A DNA stretch of 64,000 nt from CAYNFP01 sp964396655 (GCA_964396655.1 CAYNFP010000002.1:62001-126000), one strand, 5' to 3'. Positions 8,071-17,348 are shown, numbered from the stretch's first letter. A program made the numbers and translations. Notes: generated from the sequence alone by a model not told the origin.

Positions 8071-8457
8071 ATGAAATATTTTATCTGTGAAATTTGTGGA
8101 AATCTTATTGAATTGATTGAAGAAGGCGGGGGAGAATTAGTTTGTTGTGGACAACCCATGAAAGAATTGAAAGCTAAAGTTAATGATGAAGGTAATGAAA
8201 AACATTTGCCAGTTATATCTACTGAGGATTCTAAAATTCATGTTAAAGTGGGAAGTGTTGAACATCCTATGACAGAAGAACATCATATTGAATGGATTTC
8301 TATTTATTATAATAATAAAACCCAAAGAATTAAATTAGATCATAATTCAAAACCAGAAGCAATTTTTACAGTATTAGAAAAATTTGAGACAATGGATATA
8401 TATTCTTATTGTAACATTCATGGTTTAGGGAAAATGAAATTTTCAAAAGAATTATAA
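8071..8457 (+). CDS. dfx: Desulfoferrodoxin / superoxide reductase
   Basis: A 128-aa class I superoxide reductase that reduces superoxide to peroxide without making O2. The N-terminal desulforedoxin-like domain keeps all four cysteines (C6, C9, C25, C26). The catalytic domain shows H45 in EKHLPVI, H65 in EHPM, H71 and H72 in EEHHIEW, and C114/H117 in YCNIHG: the four-His one-Cys Fe(II) centre with its conserved Glu/Lys region. AAGGAG overlapping the previous stop fixes the ATG at 8071. A hairpin over the stop codon ends the transcript. With rubrerythrin and CotJC in the window this marks an anaerobe with a reductive oxygen defence. Confidence 0.95.
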   Translation: MKYFICEICGNLIELIEEGGGELVCCGQPMKELKAKVNDEGNEKHLPVISTEDSKIHVKVGSVEHPMTEEHHIEWISIYYNNKTQRIKLDHNSKPEAIFTVLEKFETMDIYSYCNIHGLGKMKFSKEL

Positions 8458-8485
8458 TTTACTTATAATTTTTTTATGTTATAAT
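8450..8485 (+). terminator. Terminator overlapping dfx stop, running into an extended -10
   Basis: Stem AATTATAA / TTATAATT (8450-8457, 8463-8470) contains the dfx stop codon and is followed by seven T's. TGTTATAAT (8477-8485) follows at once and is the extended -10 for the gene at 8511. Confidence 0.6.
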
Positions 8486-8510
8486 AAATAACTATTAAAG
8501 GGGGATAGCT

Positions 8511-9434
8511 ATGACTTATGAAATTAAAAAATTTATAAATGAAATATCATCATCAAAACCATATACTCTTTTATTTCTTAAATTTTATAAAAATCCATCT
8601 ATATTATTAATAGATGGGGATTTTGATTCTGAGAATTATAAAACCCATCCATATTATTTGATTTTGACTATGAACAATGATTTTACTAAGTTAATTAAAT
8701 TATGTTTTTTTGATGAAGAATTTAAAAAGAAATTAACTCTTGATATATGCAAAGCAATAACTTGCATCTTACATGATAGTATTGATTTTAAAAAAAGTTT
8801 TTTATCAATAAATTCAGATTATATTTTTGATCAAGAATATAGTGAGGAAATGAATGTTAATGAAATAATGTCAAATGCTTCAAATGAAATTAAACTTAAA
8901 GAACATAAATTATTATTTCAAAAGTTTTCTGAAGAAAAAGTTAATTTATATGAAGAAAAAGAAACAGCATTAATATTAGAATTATATTATCAATACATAA
9001 AAGATTTATACAAAAATGCAGAATTAGAAAGAAAAAAGAAAGAGTTTTTAGGTAGGATTGAAAACGATGACTATGAGAGTGGTGATACTATTTTATCTAA
9101 TATTATTTTAGAAGGAAATACAGTTTTGCTTTCTAGAGAAATGAAAAGTATTTTGATATGTTCAAATGAGTTCTTAAGGATTATAAATAGACTTTTAGAT
9201 CAAGATAAAATTACTGACATTACAATTTTAAAAAAAATTAAAATAATAATATCATGCGGAATAGATATAAAAAAGTTAATTGCTATTGATTTAAATTACT
9301 ATTATAAACTGTTAAATAAAGAAGTAATTAAAAATTTTAATATTGAACTTGCAAATTGGACTATACATAGAATAGCAGAAAAATTAGAAGAGAATACAAA
9401 GCAAGCTTTTGTTTTATTAAAAGGTCAAAAATAA
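8511..9434 (+). CDS. Uncharacterised cytoplasmic protein
   Basis: A 307-aa, mostly helical soluble protein rich in Lys and Glu; no motif or domain recognised. The ATG follows a strong AAAGGGGG ribosome binding site and an extended -10. It is a single-gene unit converging on the methyltransferase gene, with a shared terminator between. No signal peptide or membrane segment. The function is not inferred. Confidence 0.65.
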   Translation: MTYEIKKFINEISSSKPYTLLFLKFYKNPSILLIDGDFDSENYKTHPYYLILTMNNDFTKLIKLCFFDEEFKKKLTLDICKAITCILHDSIDFKKSFLSINSDYIFDQEYSEEMNVNEIMSNASNEIKLKEHKLLFQKFSEEKVNLYEEKETALILELYYQYIKDLYKNAELERKKKEFLGRIENDDYESGDTILSNIILEGNTVLLSREMKSILICSNEFLRIINRLLDQDKITDITILKKIKIIISCGIDIKKLIAIDLNYYYKLLNKEVIKNFNIELANWTIHRIAEKLEENTKQAFVLLKGQK

Positions 9435-9462
9435 AAAATTAAGTGAAATGCTTAATTTTTTT
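9434..9462. terminator. Bidirectional terminator
   Basis: A 10-bp stem AAAAATTAAG / CTTAATTTTT with loop TGAAATG lies between convergent genes and covers the stop codon of the minus-strand gene. T runs lie in both directions. Confidence 0.8.
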
Positions 9463-11503
9463 CTATTGCAATTATACAAGTGCTATCAGGTAAATGTACT
9501 GGAGCATAGTTTTCATCATAAAATTCTATTTTTTCAAATAAATGTTCTTCGTATCCATCTTGTAAAAAATGCAAGCATTCAATAATTTTGATTTTGTTTT
9601 TGAAAATGTTTTTTATAAATTCTATATACTCATTTGGGGTAAAATATCCAAATTGTTCTTTGACTTCTAAACTATAAGAGTTTTCTCCCCATGTATAAGT
9701 ATATAAAAACTCCATTGCATCATTTATTTTCATTAAGACTTCATTATCTTTTATAAGAGTATATTTAATTTCTCTACCTTTAAAATCATTACAATATCTA
9801 TTTAAAATTTTTATGTCATCTTTATTTTTAAATCTTATAATTCTACTTAAGTTCTTATCTTCTGTCATTATACCATCTCTGATAATAATTCTTCCTTTTG
9901 AAGGTAAGATTTCAAAGGCTGATAACAAAGCTTTCTCTATTGTTTTATAATTAAACTTTTTTTCATCTGTTTCAATATATGAGAAAAGTTCATGTATTAT
10001 TGAAGAATATATAATTGTGTCCACTTCATTTTTTTTGAAATGTTTTTGTAATTCTAAAGCATCTCCCTTAACTACATTCCATTTTCTGTTTTCACTAATT
10101 TTCTTTAAATTTAATTCATCAATTACATTTTGAGATATATCTATTCCATATACTTTGGTCTTTGGTAGTTTTTCTGTAATAAGATCCATTAAAGCGCCGC
10201 CTCCAGGACCAATATCTAAAATATCTTCTCCATTAATGTATTCTAGTATTTTTGCTTTTTTACTAAGAGATTCATTCATTATTTTTAAGTAGTTTATTTC
10301 ATTATAAAATCTGTCATAAGTATCTCTTCTAAAATTAAATAAATCATATAACATAAACACAGCTTTATTAAATAAAGAATCTGTTTCGTACGCTATTTCG
10401 CAAAATTCAATTAATTTTGAAACCGCTATTGAAAAGTTAAAATTAAATAATACAGTGTCATTTAAAAATTCTAAATTTATATTTATATGATTATTTTTTA
10501 TATTACCATTTTTTATTAAATTATAATTTAAATCTTTTAAGTATTTTTCTATTATTCTTTCCTTATATAAATTAACAACTTTAAAACCATTGTAATCTAT
10601 GTACATCATTTTCATGACATTTTGAAAAGATAAATGATGATAACTTTTGTTATTTAATTTAAGTCCTATTATGTAGAATATTTTAATTACATCTTCTAAT
10701 TTAAAATTTTTAAAACTTATATCAAAATACCATAGTTCTAAATTTTCAAAAATAAAACCAATTTTATTTTTAATATCTTTATTATTTTTTAGTAACTTCT
10801 TTAACCATTTAATTTCATTTTCATTTAAATTTTTTCTTAATTTTAAAAATCTATTTACAATGTATTTTTCATCATAAAAATTTTCTTTTTCAAAATCATT
10901 ATTAACTATTTTATCAATTACTTCCAAAACATTTTCTTTGGATGAATTCCATATTTCTTCAGATATCGATTTTAAAATACATTTATTTAAAACATATAAA
11001 ATACTTTTTAATTTATCTTTTGTAAAAATTTTATTTTCTATTAATTCATAAAGTTCTTTATTTTTATCTAAATTTACTTCACCTTTTAAATATTGTCCAA
11101 TTAATCCATGGGTTTTAATAAGAATTTCTATTTCTTTATTGTAATTATTTTCACAATCTTTGTAAATTTGTGATGAACCTATATTATGAACAAATAAATC
11201 AAAATCTTTTTTTGCCCATTCATTTCTTATTTGTTTACTACCACACTTTGCGACATCCATCCATTTTAAGGCTTCTTCTACATAAAACAAAGTATCTTTA
11301 TCTAAATTTTCTTCTTCCAATATAGATAAAGATTTTAAAACATAATTAAAAACACTTTTGTTAGTTAATTCAGATAATGCTTTTATATTATTAAGATTGT
11401 AATTTTTTTCTCTAGTTACATATAAATAAGTTAACCATTTGTCTTTAGGATTTACTTTTTTTGAACTTTTTGCTTCTTCTATTTTTAAAAGAGACTTTAA
11501 CAT
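9452..11503 (-). CDS. SAM-dependent methyltransferase with large helical N-terminal domain
   Basis: A 683-aa protein. About residues 415-580 form a class I methyltransferase: ILDIGPGGGALMDLI (motif I, SAM binding), VYGIDIS (motif II), VVKGDALEL and TIIYSSIIHEL. The N-terminal ~410 residues are all-helical with KWMDVAKCGSK, a stretch I associate with a clostridial family of similar large methyltransferases of unknown substrate. The C-terminal ~100 residues may be a substrate lid. It lies 8 bases after the DUF5662 gene, whose last codons hold its AAGGAG site, so the two form one minus-strand operon. Confidence 0.8.
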   Translation of the reverse strand: MLKSLLKIEEAKSSKKVNPKDKWLTYLYVTREKNYNLNNIKALSELTNKSVFNYVLKSLSILEEENLDKDTLFYVEEALKWMDVAKCGSKQIRNEWAKKDFDLFVHNIGSSQIYKDCENNYNKEIEILIKTHGLIGQYLKGEVNLDKNKELYELIENKIFTKDKLKSILYVLNKCILKSISEEIWNSSKENVLEVIDKIVNNDFEKENFYDEKYIVNRFLKLRKNLNENEIKWLKKLLKNNKDIKNKIGFIFENLELWYFDISFKNFKLEDVIKIFYIIGLKLNNKSYHHLSFQNVMKMMYIDYNGFKVVNLYKERIIEKYLKDLNYNLIKNGNIKNNHININLEFLNDTVLFNFNFSIAVSKLIEFCEIAYETDSLFNKAVFMLYDLFNFRRDTYDRFYNEINYLKIMNESLSKKAKILEYINGEDILDIGPGGGALMDLITEKLPKTKVYGIDISQNVIDELNLKKISENRKWNVVKGDALELQKHFKKNEVDTIIYSSIIHELFSYIETDEKKFNYKTIEKALLSAFEILPSKGRIIIRDGIMTEDKNLSRIIRFKNKDDIKILNRYCNDFKGREIKYTLIKDNEVLMKINDAMEFLYTYTWGENSYSLEVKEQFGYFTPNEYIEFIKNIFKNKIKIIECLHFLQDGYEEHLFEKIEFYDENYAPVHLPDSTCIIAIEKN

Positions 11504-11511
11504 ATAATTTT

Positions 11512-12060
11512 TTACTCCTTATCTTTAATACAATATTTTTTATATAAACTTTTTAAATTCTTTTTGTTGATAGTTTTATCTATTCCATTTTCTCCGATTT
11601 GTTTAAATACTTCAAGCATCATATTACTTACATCATTATTAACCATTAATTTGTCTTTTCTTTTTAACCAATATTCATATTGAGTATAACCACTCCAATT
11701 TTTATCATTATATGTTATGCCTGCAGCCAAATTATCGCATATCATTTCTGCAACATATTTATAAGGGATAATTGGAGTTTTATCTGGAGCATAGTAATCA
11801 TACCAATACTCATGATGGTGTTTATTTCTTCCGGTATGATGAAGCCAAGCTTCTGAAAAACCGGTTTCTTCTTTGCATTTTGCTATTGGACTTCTATTTC
11901 CTTGGTAATATCTAACTCCCTCTTTAAATTCAACTGCTGAGTACTTTGATAAATCGTGAGTCAAACCCTGCCAAAATAAACCACATTTAAGACATAAACG
12001 AAAAACCATATATCTATGTTTGTTAATAGTATTTAAATGTTTAAAAAAATTTTTAATCAT
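11512..12060 (-). CDS. DUF5662 family protein
   Basis: A 182-aa His/Trp/Tyr-rich protein matching DUF5662: HLNTINKHRYMVF, GLTHDLSKYS, then WLHHTGRNKHHHEYW. The HD and HH clusters (TxHDxSK, HHxxxNxHHxE) look like an HD-domain-type metal site, so a phosphohydrolase-like activity is conceivable but untested. I preferred the ATG at 12060, with GAGG 7 bases upstream, to an in-frame TTG at 12072. First gene of the operon with the large methyltransferase. Confidence 0.8.
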   Translation of the reverse strand: MIKNFFKHLNTINKHRYMVFRLCLKCGLFWQGLTHDLSKYSAVEFKEGVRYYQGNRSPIAKCKEETGFSEAWLHHTGRNKHHHEYWYDYYAPDKTPIIPYKYVAEMICDNLAAGITYNDKNWSGYTQYEYWLKRKDKLMVNNDVSNMMLEVFKQIGENGIDKTINKKNLKSLYKKYCIKDKE

Positions 12061-12161
12061 ATTTTGCCTCAATTTAATTATAAATGTTTTTATTAGTAAA
12101 TTAAATAAGTATTAGGAAAGTATACAACTTATTTGATATAATGTGTTTAGGAGTAAATTTT

Positions 12162-12419
12162 ATGGAATTATTTAAAGGTATATTATTAGCTATAATACAA
12201 GCTTGTACGTTCGGCTGTTATTTTCCACAAATAATTAAAACAATAAGAACAAAAGAAAGTGAAGATGTTGCGGTAAGTAGTTGGGTAATAAGTATGATTA
12301 GTACATTATGCTATTTAACTTATGGAATGATTGTAGATGATTCATTTATTGTGGCAACTTGTTTATCTGAAGCTGTTCTGGCAGTAATTTCTGTATTAGT
12401 TTTATTGAAATATAAATAA
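12162..12419 (+). CDS. SemiSWEET sugar transporter
   Basis: An 85-aa membrane protein with three transmembrane helices and a PQ-loop (CYFPQIIKTIRTKE), the size and layout of bacterial SemiSWEETs, which dimerise to form a facilitative sugar pore. AGGAG before the ATG at 12162 fixes the start. The substrate cannot be told. A TATAAT lies about 25 bases upstream, and a terminator follows. Confidence 0.88.
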   Translation: MELFKGILLAIIQACTFGCYFPQIIKTIRTKESEDVAVSSWVISMISTLCYLTYGMIVDDSFIVATCLSEAVLAVISVLVLLKYK

Positions 12420-12434
12420 GATTAAAGTCATATT

Positions 12435-12477
12435 AAAGGGTCTAAAATTTGACTCTTTTTTTAAAATATGGTATAAT
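12435..12477 (+). terminator. SemiSWEET terminator followed by an extended -10
   Basis: An 8-bp stem AAAGGGTC / GACTCTTT (one G-U pair) is followed by T's. TGGTATAAT (12469-12477), an extended -10 for the next gene, starts only 7 bases after the T run. Confidence 0.65.
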
Positions 12478-12505
12478 TTATAAAATTTTAAATGGGGGTA
12501 AAGTT

Positions 12506-13294
12506 ATGGAAAATATTTTAAGTTTATTGTATGATTATTCTATTGATGGTAAACTTATTGATAAAGAGTTTATAGAAAAATTAGTGGACTATCTTGTATG
12601 TAAAGATAATTTAGAAAATTATATTTCAAGTTATGAATTTTCTGATCACTTTTCAGATGATGGTGTTTCCGCAAGATTTATTCTTGACAATAAAAAACTT
12701 ATAACTTATTTAAATATATATGATGTAGCAAATTCAAAAGCGGGAGTTCAACATAATCTTTATTTCTATGAAAAGAATTTATATAAAAACATTGTTATAA
12801 TGCAAATTTTATTACATGAAATAACTCACATTAAACATTTTAAAATAGATGATGAAAAAAGAAAAGATCTTGAATCAGTTTTAATTAATATAAGTATCTT
12901 ATTATGTAAAAAATCGATTTTTGAGAATCCCAGAGAAAATATTGAGGCATACTTTAAGCTTGGACGTTATAATCCAACAGAAAGAATTGCTGAAATAGAT
13001 TCTATTAGAATTGTAAAAGATTTTGTTTGTTTAATGGAAAAACAAGTTCCGGATTTGGAGGATGTTTTAGAAGCAGAATTTTTAAAAAGAAATTTATGGG
13101 GCTATTCATCTAATGAGTTTATTTGCCCGACCGAATATTTTTTAACTGAATTAAATTTAACTAGTACTTGGAATTCTTTAGCAACAATCAATTTTTTTGA
13201 GCAATATGATTTGATGGAAAGATTAAGACTAGGTCTGCCAATTAATATAGAAGAATATAGAAAAATAGATGAAATGATTAGAAGAAGAATTTAA
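12506..13294 (+). CDS. Putative zincin-like protein with HExxH motif
   Basis: A 262-aa soluble protein with HEITH in a helix (about residues 103-107, ILLHEITHIKHF), the zinc-binding motif of zincin peptidases. A downstream ERIAEID segment near residue 170 could supply a third acidic ligand as in ImmA/IrrE-like proteins. The family is not recognised and there is no signal peptide, so any peptidase acts in the cytoplasm. The ATG at 12506 follows GGGGG; the upstream in-frame ATG lies inside the terminator-promoter region. Activity is inferred from the motif only. Confidence 0.65.
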   Translation: MENILSLLYDYSIDGKLIDKEFIEKLVDYLVCKDNLENYISSYEFSDHFSDDGVSARFILDNKKLITYLNIYDVANSKAGVQHNLYFYEKNLYKNIVIMQILLHEITHIKHFKIDDEKRKDLESVLINISILLCKKSIFENPRENIEAYFKLGRYNPTERIAEIDSIRIVKDFVCLMEKQVPDLEDVLEAEFLKRNLWGYSSNEFICPTEYFLTELNLTSTWNSLATINFFEQYDLMERLRLGLPINIEEYRKIDEMIRRRI

Positions 13295-13333
13295 AAATTT
13301 TAGTAAATTTTACTAAAGTTTTTTTGTTATAAA
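13295..13333 (+). terminator. Terminator with following -10-like site
   Basis: Arms TTTAGTAAA / TTTACTAAA (13299-13307, 13309-13317) are followed by seven T's. TGTTATAAA (13325-13333) follows directly and could be the extended -10 of the ku operon. Confidence 0.5.
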
Positions 13334-13370
13334 ATATTAAAAATAAATAATACTAATATTAGGTGATTAT

Positions 13371-14120
13371 ATGCCAAATATTCATAGTAATATTTCTTTT
13401 GGTCTAGTTAGTATTCCAATAGTTATGAATCCTATAATAAGAAATAATGATACTTCTTTTAATCAACTTCATAAAAAATGTTTAAATCGTATTCAATATA
13501 TAAAGTATTGTCCTTATTGTAATGAAGATGTTAAAGAAAGTGAAATAACAAAAGGATTTGAATTTGAAAATGATAATTATATTATCTTTAATAAAGAAGA
13601 ATTAAATAAACTAAAACCAGATAATGAAAAAGAAATCGAAGTAATTTCATTTGTTAATTCAAATGAAATAGATCCTTTTTATTTTGAGAGAAGTTATATG
13701 CTAGAAGCTGATACTAAATCTAAGTCATATATTTTGTTATATGAAGCCTTAAAAGAAACTAAAAAAGTTGCAATAGCAAAAACAGTGTTAGGGGGTAAAT
13801 TTTATTACTGTGTTTTAAGGTTTAATAAATTTGGAATAATACTTACAACATTATACTTTGAAGAAGAAGTAACGACTCCAGAAAAAGAAATTGAAGGAAA
13901 AGTTAATGATAAAGAATTAAATTTAGCAATAAAGTTAATAGAAAACTTAAAAGGGAAATTTGAACCCAAAAAATATAAAGATGAATATCAAAATAAAATA
14001 AAAGAAGCTATTAATGATAAAATGAATGGCAAGAAAATTAAGGGTACTAAAAAGAAACCTAAAAAGCAGATAAATGATTTAATGGAAGCATTAGAGAAGA
14101 GTTTAAAAACTAAAAGATGA
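13371..14120 (+). CDS. ku: Ku protein (bacterial NHEJ)
   Basis: A 249-aa bacterial Ku, the ring-forming homodimer that binds double-strand DNA ends and recruits LigD. The N-terminus (ISFGLVSIPIVM) and the central SYMLEADTKSKSYILLYEAL, VAIAKTV and EKEIEGKVNDKELNLA regions are typical Ku core. H34, C37, C47 and C50 form a possible zinc knuckle (HxxC...CPYC), as in some clostridial Ku proteins. The tail from about residue 215 is very Lys-rich, like the DNA-binding tails of other bacterial Ku. AGGTGA precedes the ATG, and the stop overlaps the ligase start (ATGA). Confidence 0.92.
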   Translation: MPNIHSNISFGLVSIPIVMNPIIRNNDTSFNQLHKKCLNRIQYIKYCPYCNEDVKESEITKGFEFENDNYIIFNKEELNKLKPDNEKEIEVISFVNSNEIDPFYFERSYMLEADTKSKSYILLYEALKETKKVAIAKTVLGGKFYYCVLRFNKFGIILTTLYFEEEVTTPEKEIEGKVNDKELNLAIKLIENLKGKFEPKKYKDEYQNKIKEAINDKMNGKKIKGTKKKPKKQINDLMEALEKSLKTKR

Positions 14121-15010
14121 ATATATGGGAAAATAGAGATTGGACTCCGATGCTTTTAAAACAAATTGATAAGCCATTTAACTCAAAAGATTATATTTTT
14201 GAATTAAAATTTGATGGAACTAGAAGTTTGATATTCGCAAATCCTAAAAGTATAGTTATTAAAAACAGAAAAAATATGGATATAACTTATTTATATCCTG
14301 AACTTCAAAATATAAAAGAATTAGTTAAAACTAATACTATTTTTGATGGAGAAATAGTTTGCTTTGAAAATGGAGTGCCGTCTTTTAAAAAACTTCAAGA
14401 AAGAGCTCATTTAAAAAATAAAGATAAAATATTTTATCAAATGGATAATAATCCAGTGATTTTTGTTTGCTTTGATATACTTTATGAAAATAAAAATTTA
14501 ATTGATTTAACTTTAATAGAGAGAAAAAAAATTTTAGATAAATATAATAACAATGATGTATTTGCAAAAATTAAATATATATTTAATAATGGAATAAAGT
14601 TATTTGAAGAAACAAAGAAAAATAATTTAGAAGGAATAGTTGCTAAAGAAAAAAATAGTTTATATGAAATTAATACGAGAAGCGATGTATGGATTAAAAT
14701 TAAAAATTTAATAACTGAAGAATTTATAGTCGGTGGTTATATAGAAGAAGATAATAATTTTGTTATATCTTTAGTGTTGGGTGAAAAAATAAATAATGAG
14801 CTTCATTATGTTGGTAGAGTAACTATGGGCAAAAAAAATAAATTATATAAAGAATTAAAAAAATTAAAAGAACTGAATTTTAGTCCTTTTAAAAATTTTT
14901 ATGATGAAAATGTTAAATTTGTTGAACCAATAAAAACTTGTAAAGTTAAATATATTGAAAGAACTGAAAGTAATTCTTTAAGACAACCAATATTTGATAA
15001 AAAGTTATAA
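14117..15010 (+). CDS. ligD: ATP-dependent DNA ligase, LigD ligase domain only
   Basis: A 297-aa ligase. Motif I is ELKFDGTR with the adenylated Lys at residue 31, followed by a motif III-like FDGEIVCF, motif IV EGIVAK near 172, and motif V WIKIKN near 193; the C-terminal ~90 residues form an OB fold. It has only the ligase module; the polymerase and phosphoesterase domains of full LigD are absent and not encoded nearby. The ATGA overlap with ku couples the two genes and makes a two-gene NHEJ operon likely. The NAD-dependent LigA (51022) is the replicative ligase. Confidence 0.9.
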   Translation: MNIWENRDWTPMLLKQIDKPFNSKDYIFELKFDGTRSLIFANPKSIVIKNRKNMDITYLYPELQNIKELVKTNTIFDGEIVCFENGVPSFKKLQERAHLKNKDKIFYQMDNNPVIFVCFDILYENKNLIDLTLIERKKILDKYNNNDVFAKIKYIFNNGIKLFEETKKNNLEGIVAKEKNSLYEINTRSDVWIKIKNLITEEFIVGGYIEEDNNFVISLVLGEKINNELHYVGRVTMGKKNKLYKELKKLKELNFSPFKNFYDENVKFVEPIKTCKVKYIERTESNSLRQPIFDKKL

Positions 15011-15096
15011 AAAATTTACATTTCAAAAATATTACACATTTCTTTCACAATAATAACACACTTTATAAATATAATTAATTTTGAAAGAGAGGAAAA

Positions 15097-16683
15097 ATGT
15101 ATATTTTTAAAAACGCAATTTTATCTATTACAAGAAATAAAGGTAGAAATATTTTAATTGGAATTATAATAATGGTAATTGGTGCTGCTTGCGCAGTAAC
15201 ATTATCAATTAGAAATTCTGCTAATACTTTGGTTAAAGCTTATGAAGAAAAATATAATATTGAAGCCACTATTGGATTTAATAGAGAAAAGTTGATGCAA
15301 AACTTTACTCCAGGAGATTCGGAAAGTAACATAGGTATTTTTAATGACATTTATACAACCACTGTAGATGATATTAACAACTATGGAGATAGTAAATATG
15401 TTGATTATTACTATTATACTTATACTGTGGGTATGGATGGAGACGGTTTAACTGCAGCAACTGATCAATTACAAAAGACAACAACAGAAACCACTACAAC
15501 AACAAAATCTGGAGGTCAAATGGGCCCTGGTGGGATGATGGGACCATCCAAGAGTACAACAACTAAAACTAAAACAGAAAATATAATTAATATGAGAGGG
15601 ACAAATGGAGATTTTAGTGTTGTTGGTTATAGTTCTTATGAAGGAATGACAGACTTCATAAATGGATCTTATACAATTACTGACGGAGAAGTAAGTTCTG
15701 ATTTTGAAAGCAATACTTGTGTTATAAATGAAGAATTAGCAACTTTAAATGAATTAGAAGTTGGAGATACAATAACTTTAGTTAACACTAATGATGGTGA
15801 TTTAACTTATACACTTACTATTAGTGGTATATTTAGTGATTCAAGTGAAGATTCAAGTAATGTACAAAGTATGTTTTCTAATTCTGCAAATATGATAATC
15901 ACCAATACAACAGTTGTTAATAAGATTGTTGCTGATGATGAAGATATAAGCGCTACAGTAACTCCAACATTTGTATTAACAAGTAAAGATGTTGTTGATA
16001 AATTTGCTGTAGAAGTAGAGAAAAAAGGATTAGATGATAATTACGAAGTTACTAACAATTTAGACGAAGTTACTAGTCAAACCGAATCAATTAGCAATGT
16101 ATCATCTTTTGCAACTATGTTCTTGATTGTTACTTTGGCAATTGGTGGTGTGGTTTTATTAGTTATTAACATGATTAATGTAAGAGAAAGAAAATATGAA
16201 ATAGGTGTACTTAGAACTATTGGTATGAGTAAACTAAAAGTTATATCACAATTTGTATTTGAAATATTTATAATAGCTTTATTTAGTTTACTAATAGGCG
16301 CTGGTCTTGGAGCAACTTCGAGTGTTAAAATATCTAATGCACTCCTAGCAAATGAAATTTCAGAAGCGCAAGAACAACAAGAAGAAATTAGAGGAAATTT
16401 TGGTGGAATGAGAAGATCCGATACAACTTCAACAGAATCAACTTCTACGACAGAAGAAACCTCAAGTTCAACTGCTACAACTTCTGATAATAAATCAGAT
16501 GCTGCAACCCAATATGGAGTAGCTAAAATAAGTGAAGCAAATGATATAAATGCAGTTGTTGACTTTAAAGTTTTAATGGAACTTCTTGGAATAGGATTAG
16601 GATTAACATTATTTAGTAGTTTGTCAGCTATGATAAGTATAGCTAAATTCTCACCATTAACAATATTGAAAGAAAGGAGTTAA
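15097..16683 (+). CDS. ABC transporter permease, FtsX/MacB type
   Basis: A 528-aa permease: one N-terminal transmembrane helix (residues ~18-38), a ~300-residue extracytoplasmic domain, then three helices from about residue 340 with the FtsX signature (INVRERKYEIGVLRTIGMSK). The external part contains Thr-rich low-complexity blocks with GPGGMMGP, and a second Ser/Thr-rich insert lies in the loop before the last helix. It pairs with the ATPase that starts 3 bases after its stop. Such MacB-like pairs move peptides or lipoproteins or act mechanically on the envelope; the substrate is unknown. Confidence 0.9.
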   Translation: MYIFKNAILSITRNKGRNILIGIIIMVIGAACAVTLSIRNSANTLVKAYEEKYNIEATIGFNREKLMQNFTPGDSESNIGIFNDIYTTTVDDINNYGDSKYVDYYYYTYTVGMDGDGLTAATDQLQKTTTETTTTTKSGGQMGPGGMMGPSKSTTTKTKTENIINMRGTNGDFSVVGYSSYEGMTDFINGSYTITDGEVSSDFESNTCVINEELATLNELEVGDTITLVNTNDGDLTYTLTISGIFSDSSEDSSNVQSMFSNSANMIITNTTVVNKIVADDEDISATVTPTFVLTSKDVVDKFAVEVEKKGLDDNYEVTNNLDEVTSQTESISNVSSFATMFLIVTLAIGGVVLLVINMINVRERKYEIGVLRTIGMSKLKVISQFVFEIFIIALFSLLIGAGLGATSSVKISNALLANEISEAQEQQEEIRGNFGGMRRSDTTSTESTSTTEETSSSTATTSDNKSDAATQYGVAKISEANDINAVVDFKVLMELLGIGLGLTLFSSLSAMISIAKFSPLTILKERS

Positions 16684-16685
16684 AA

Positions 16686-17348
16686 ATGAGTGTACTGAAA
16701 TTAGAAAATGTTAGTTATAGATATAAAGATGCAGAAAAGGATGATTATATTCTAAAAGATATTTCATTTGAATTTGAACCAGGTAAAACTTATGCTATAA
16801 AAGGTAGAAGTGGTAGTGGTAAAACAACTTTGTTATCTCTTATCAGCGGACTTGAAAAGTGCTCTTTAGGAAAAATATATTATGATGGGAAAGAATTGGG
16901 TAAAATGAATCTTGATAAATATAGAAGTAATAATGTTGGCATAATATTTCAATCATTTAACTTGCTCCCTCATTTATCTGCTATAGAAAACATTACTTTA
17001 TCTATGGATATTAACAAAATAAAAGATGGAAATAAAAAAGCGATTGAATTACTTAAGAAAGTTGGTTTAACTGAAAGAGAAGGTAAAAGAAGAGTATTAA
17101 AGTTATCAGGAGGAGAGCAACAAAGAGTTGCAATAGCTAGAAGTTTATCATATAATCCTAAAATAATTCTTGCTGATGAGCCAACAGGAAATTTAGATAA
17201 AGAAACAGAAATAGAAATAATGGATATATTTGAAAATTTAGCTAAAAAAGAAAATAAATGTGTAATAATTGTTACACACTCTGAAAATATTGCTAAAAAA
17301 GTAGATACAGTTTTTGAACTAAAAACACTAAAAAATAAAAAAGTTTAA
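16686..17348 (+). CDS. ABC transporter ATP-binding protein, LolD/MacB type
   Basis: A 220-aa ATPase with Walker A GRSGSGKTT (residues ~39-47), Q-loop FQSFNLLP, signature LSGGEQQR, Walker B IILADEPTGNLD and H-loop VTHS. The GNLD extension of Walker B is typical of the LolD/MacB/FtsE class. It is translated from AAGGAG within the end of the permease gene, so both belong to one operon. A terminator hairpin follows. Confidence 0.92.
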   Translation: MSVLKLENVSYRYKDAEKDDYILKDISFEFEPGKTYAIKGRSGSGKTTLLSLISGLEKCSLGKIYYDGKELGKMNLDKYRSNNVGIIFQSFNLLPHLSAIENITLSMDINKIKDGNKKAIELLKKVGLTEREGKRRVLKLSGGEQQRVAIARSLSYNPKIILADEPTGNLDKETEIEIMDIFENLAKKENKCVIIVTHSENIAKKVDTVFELKTLKNKKV

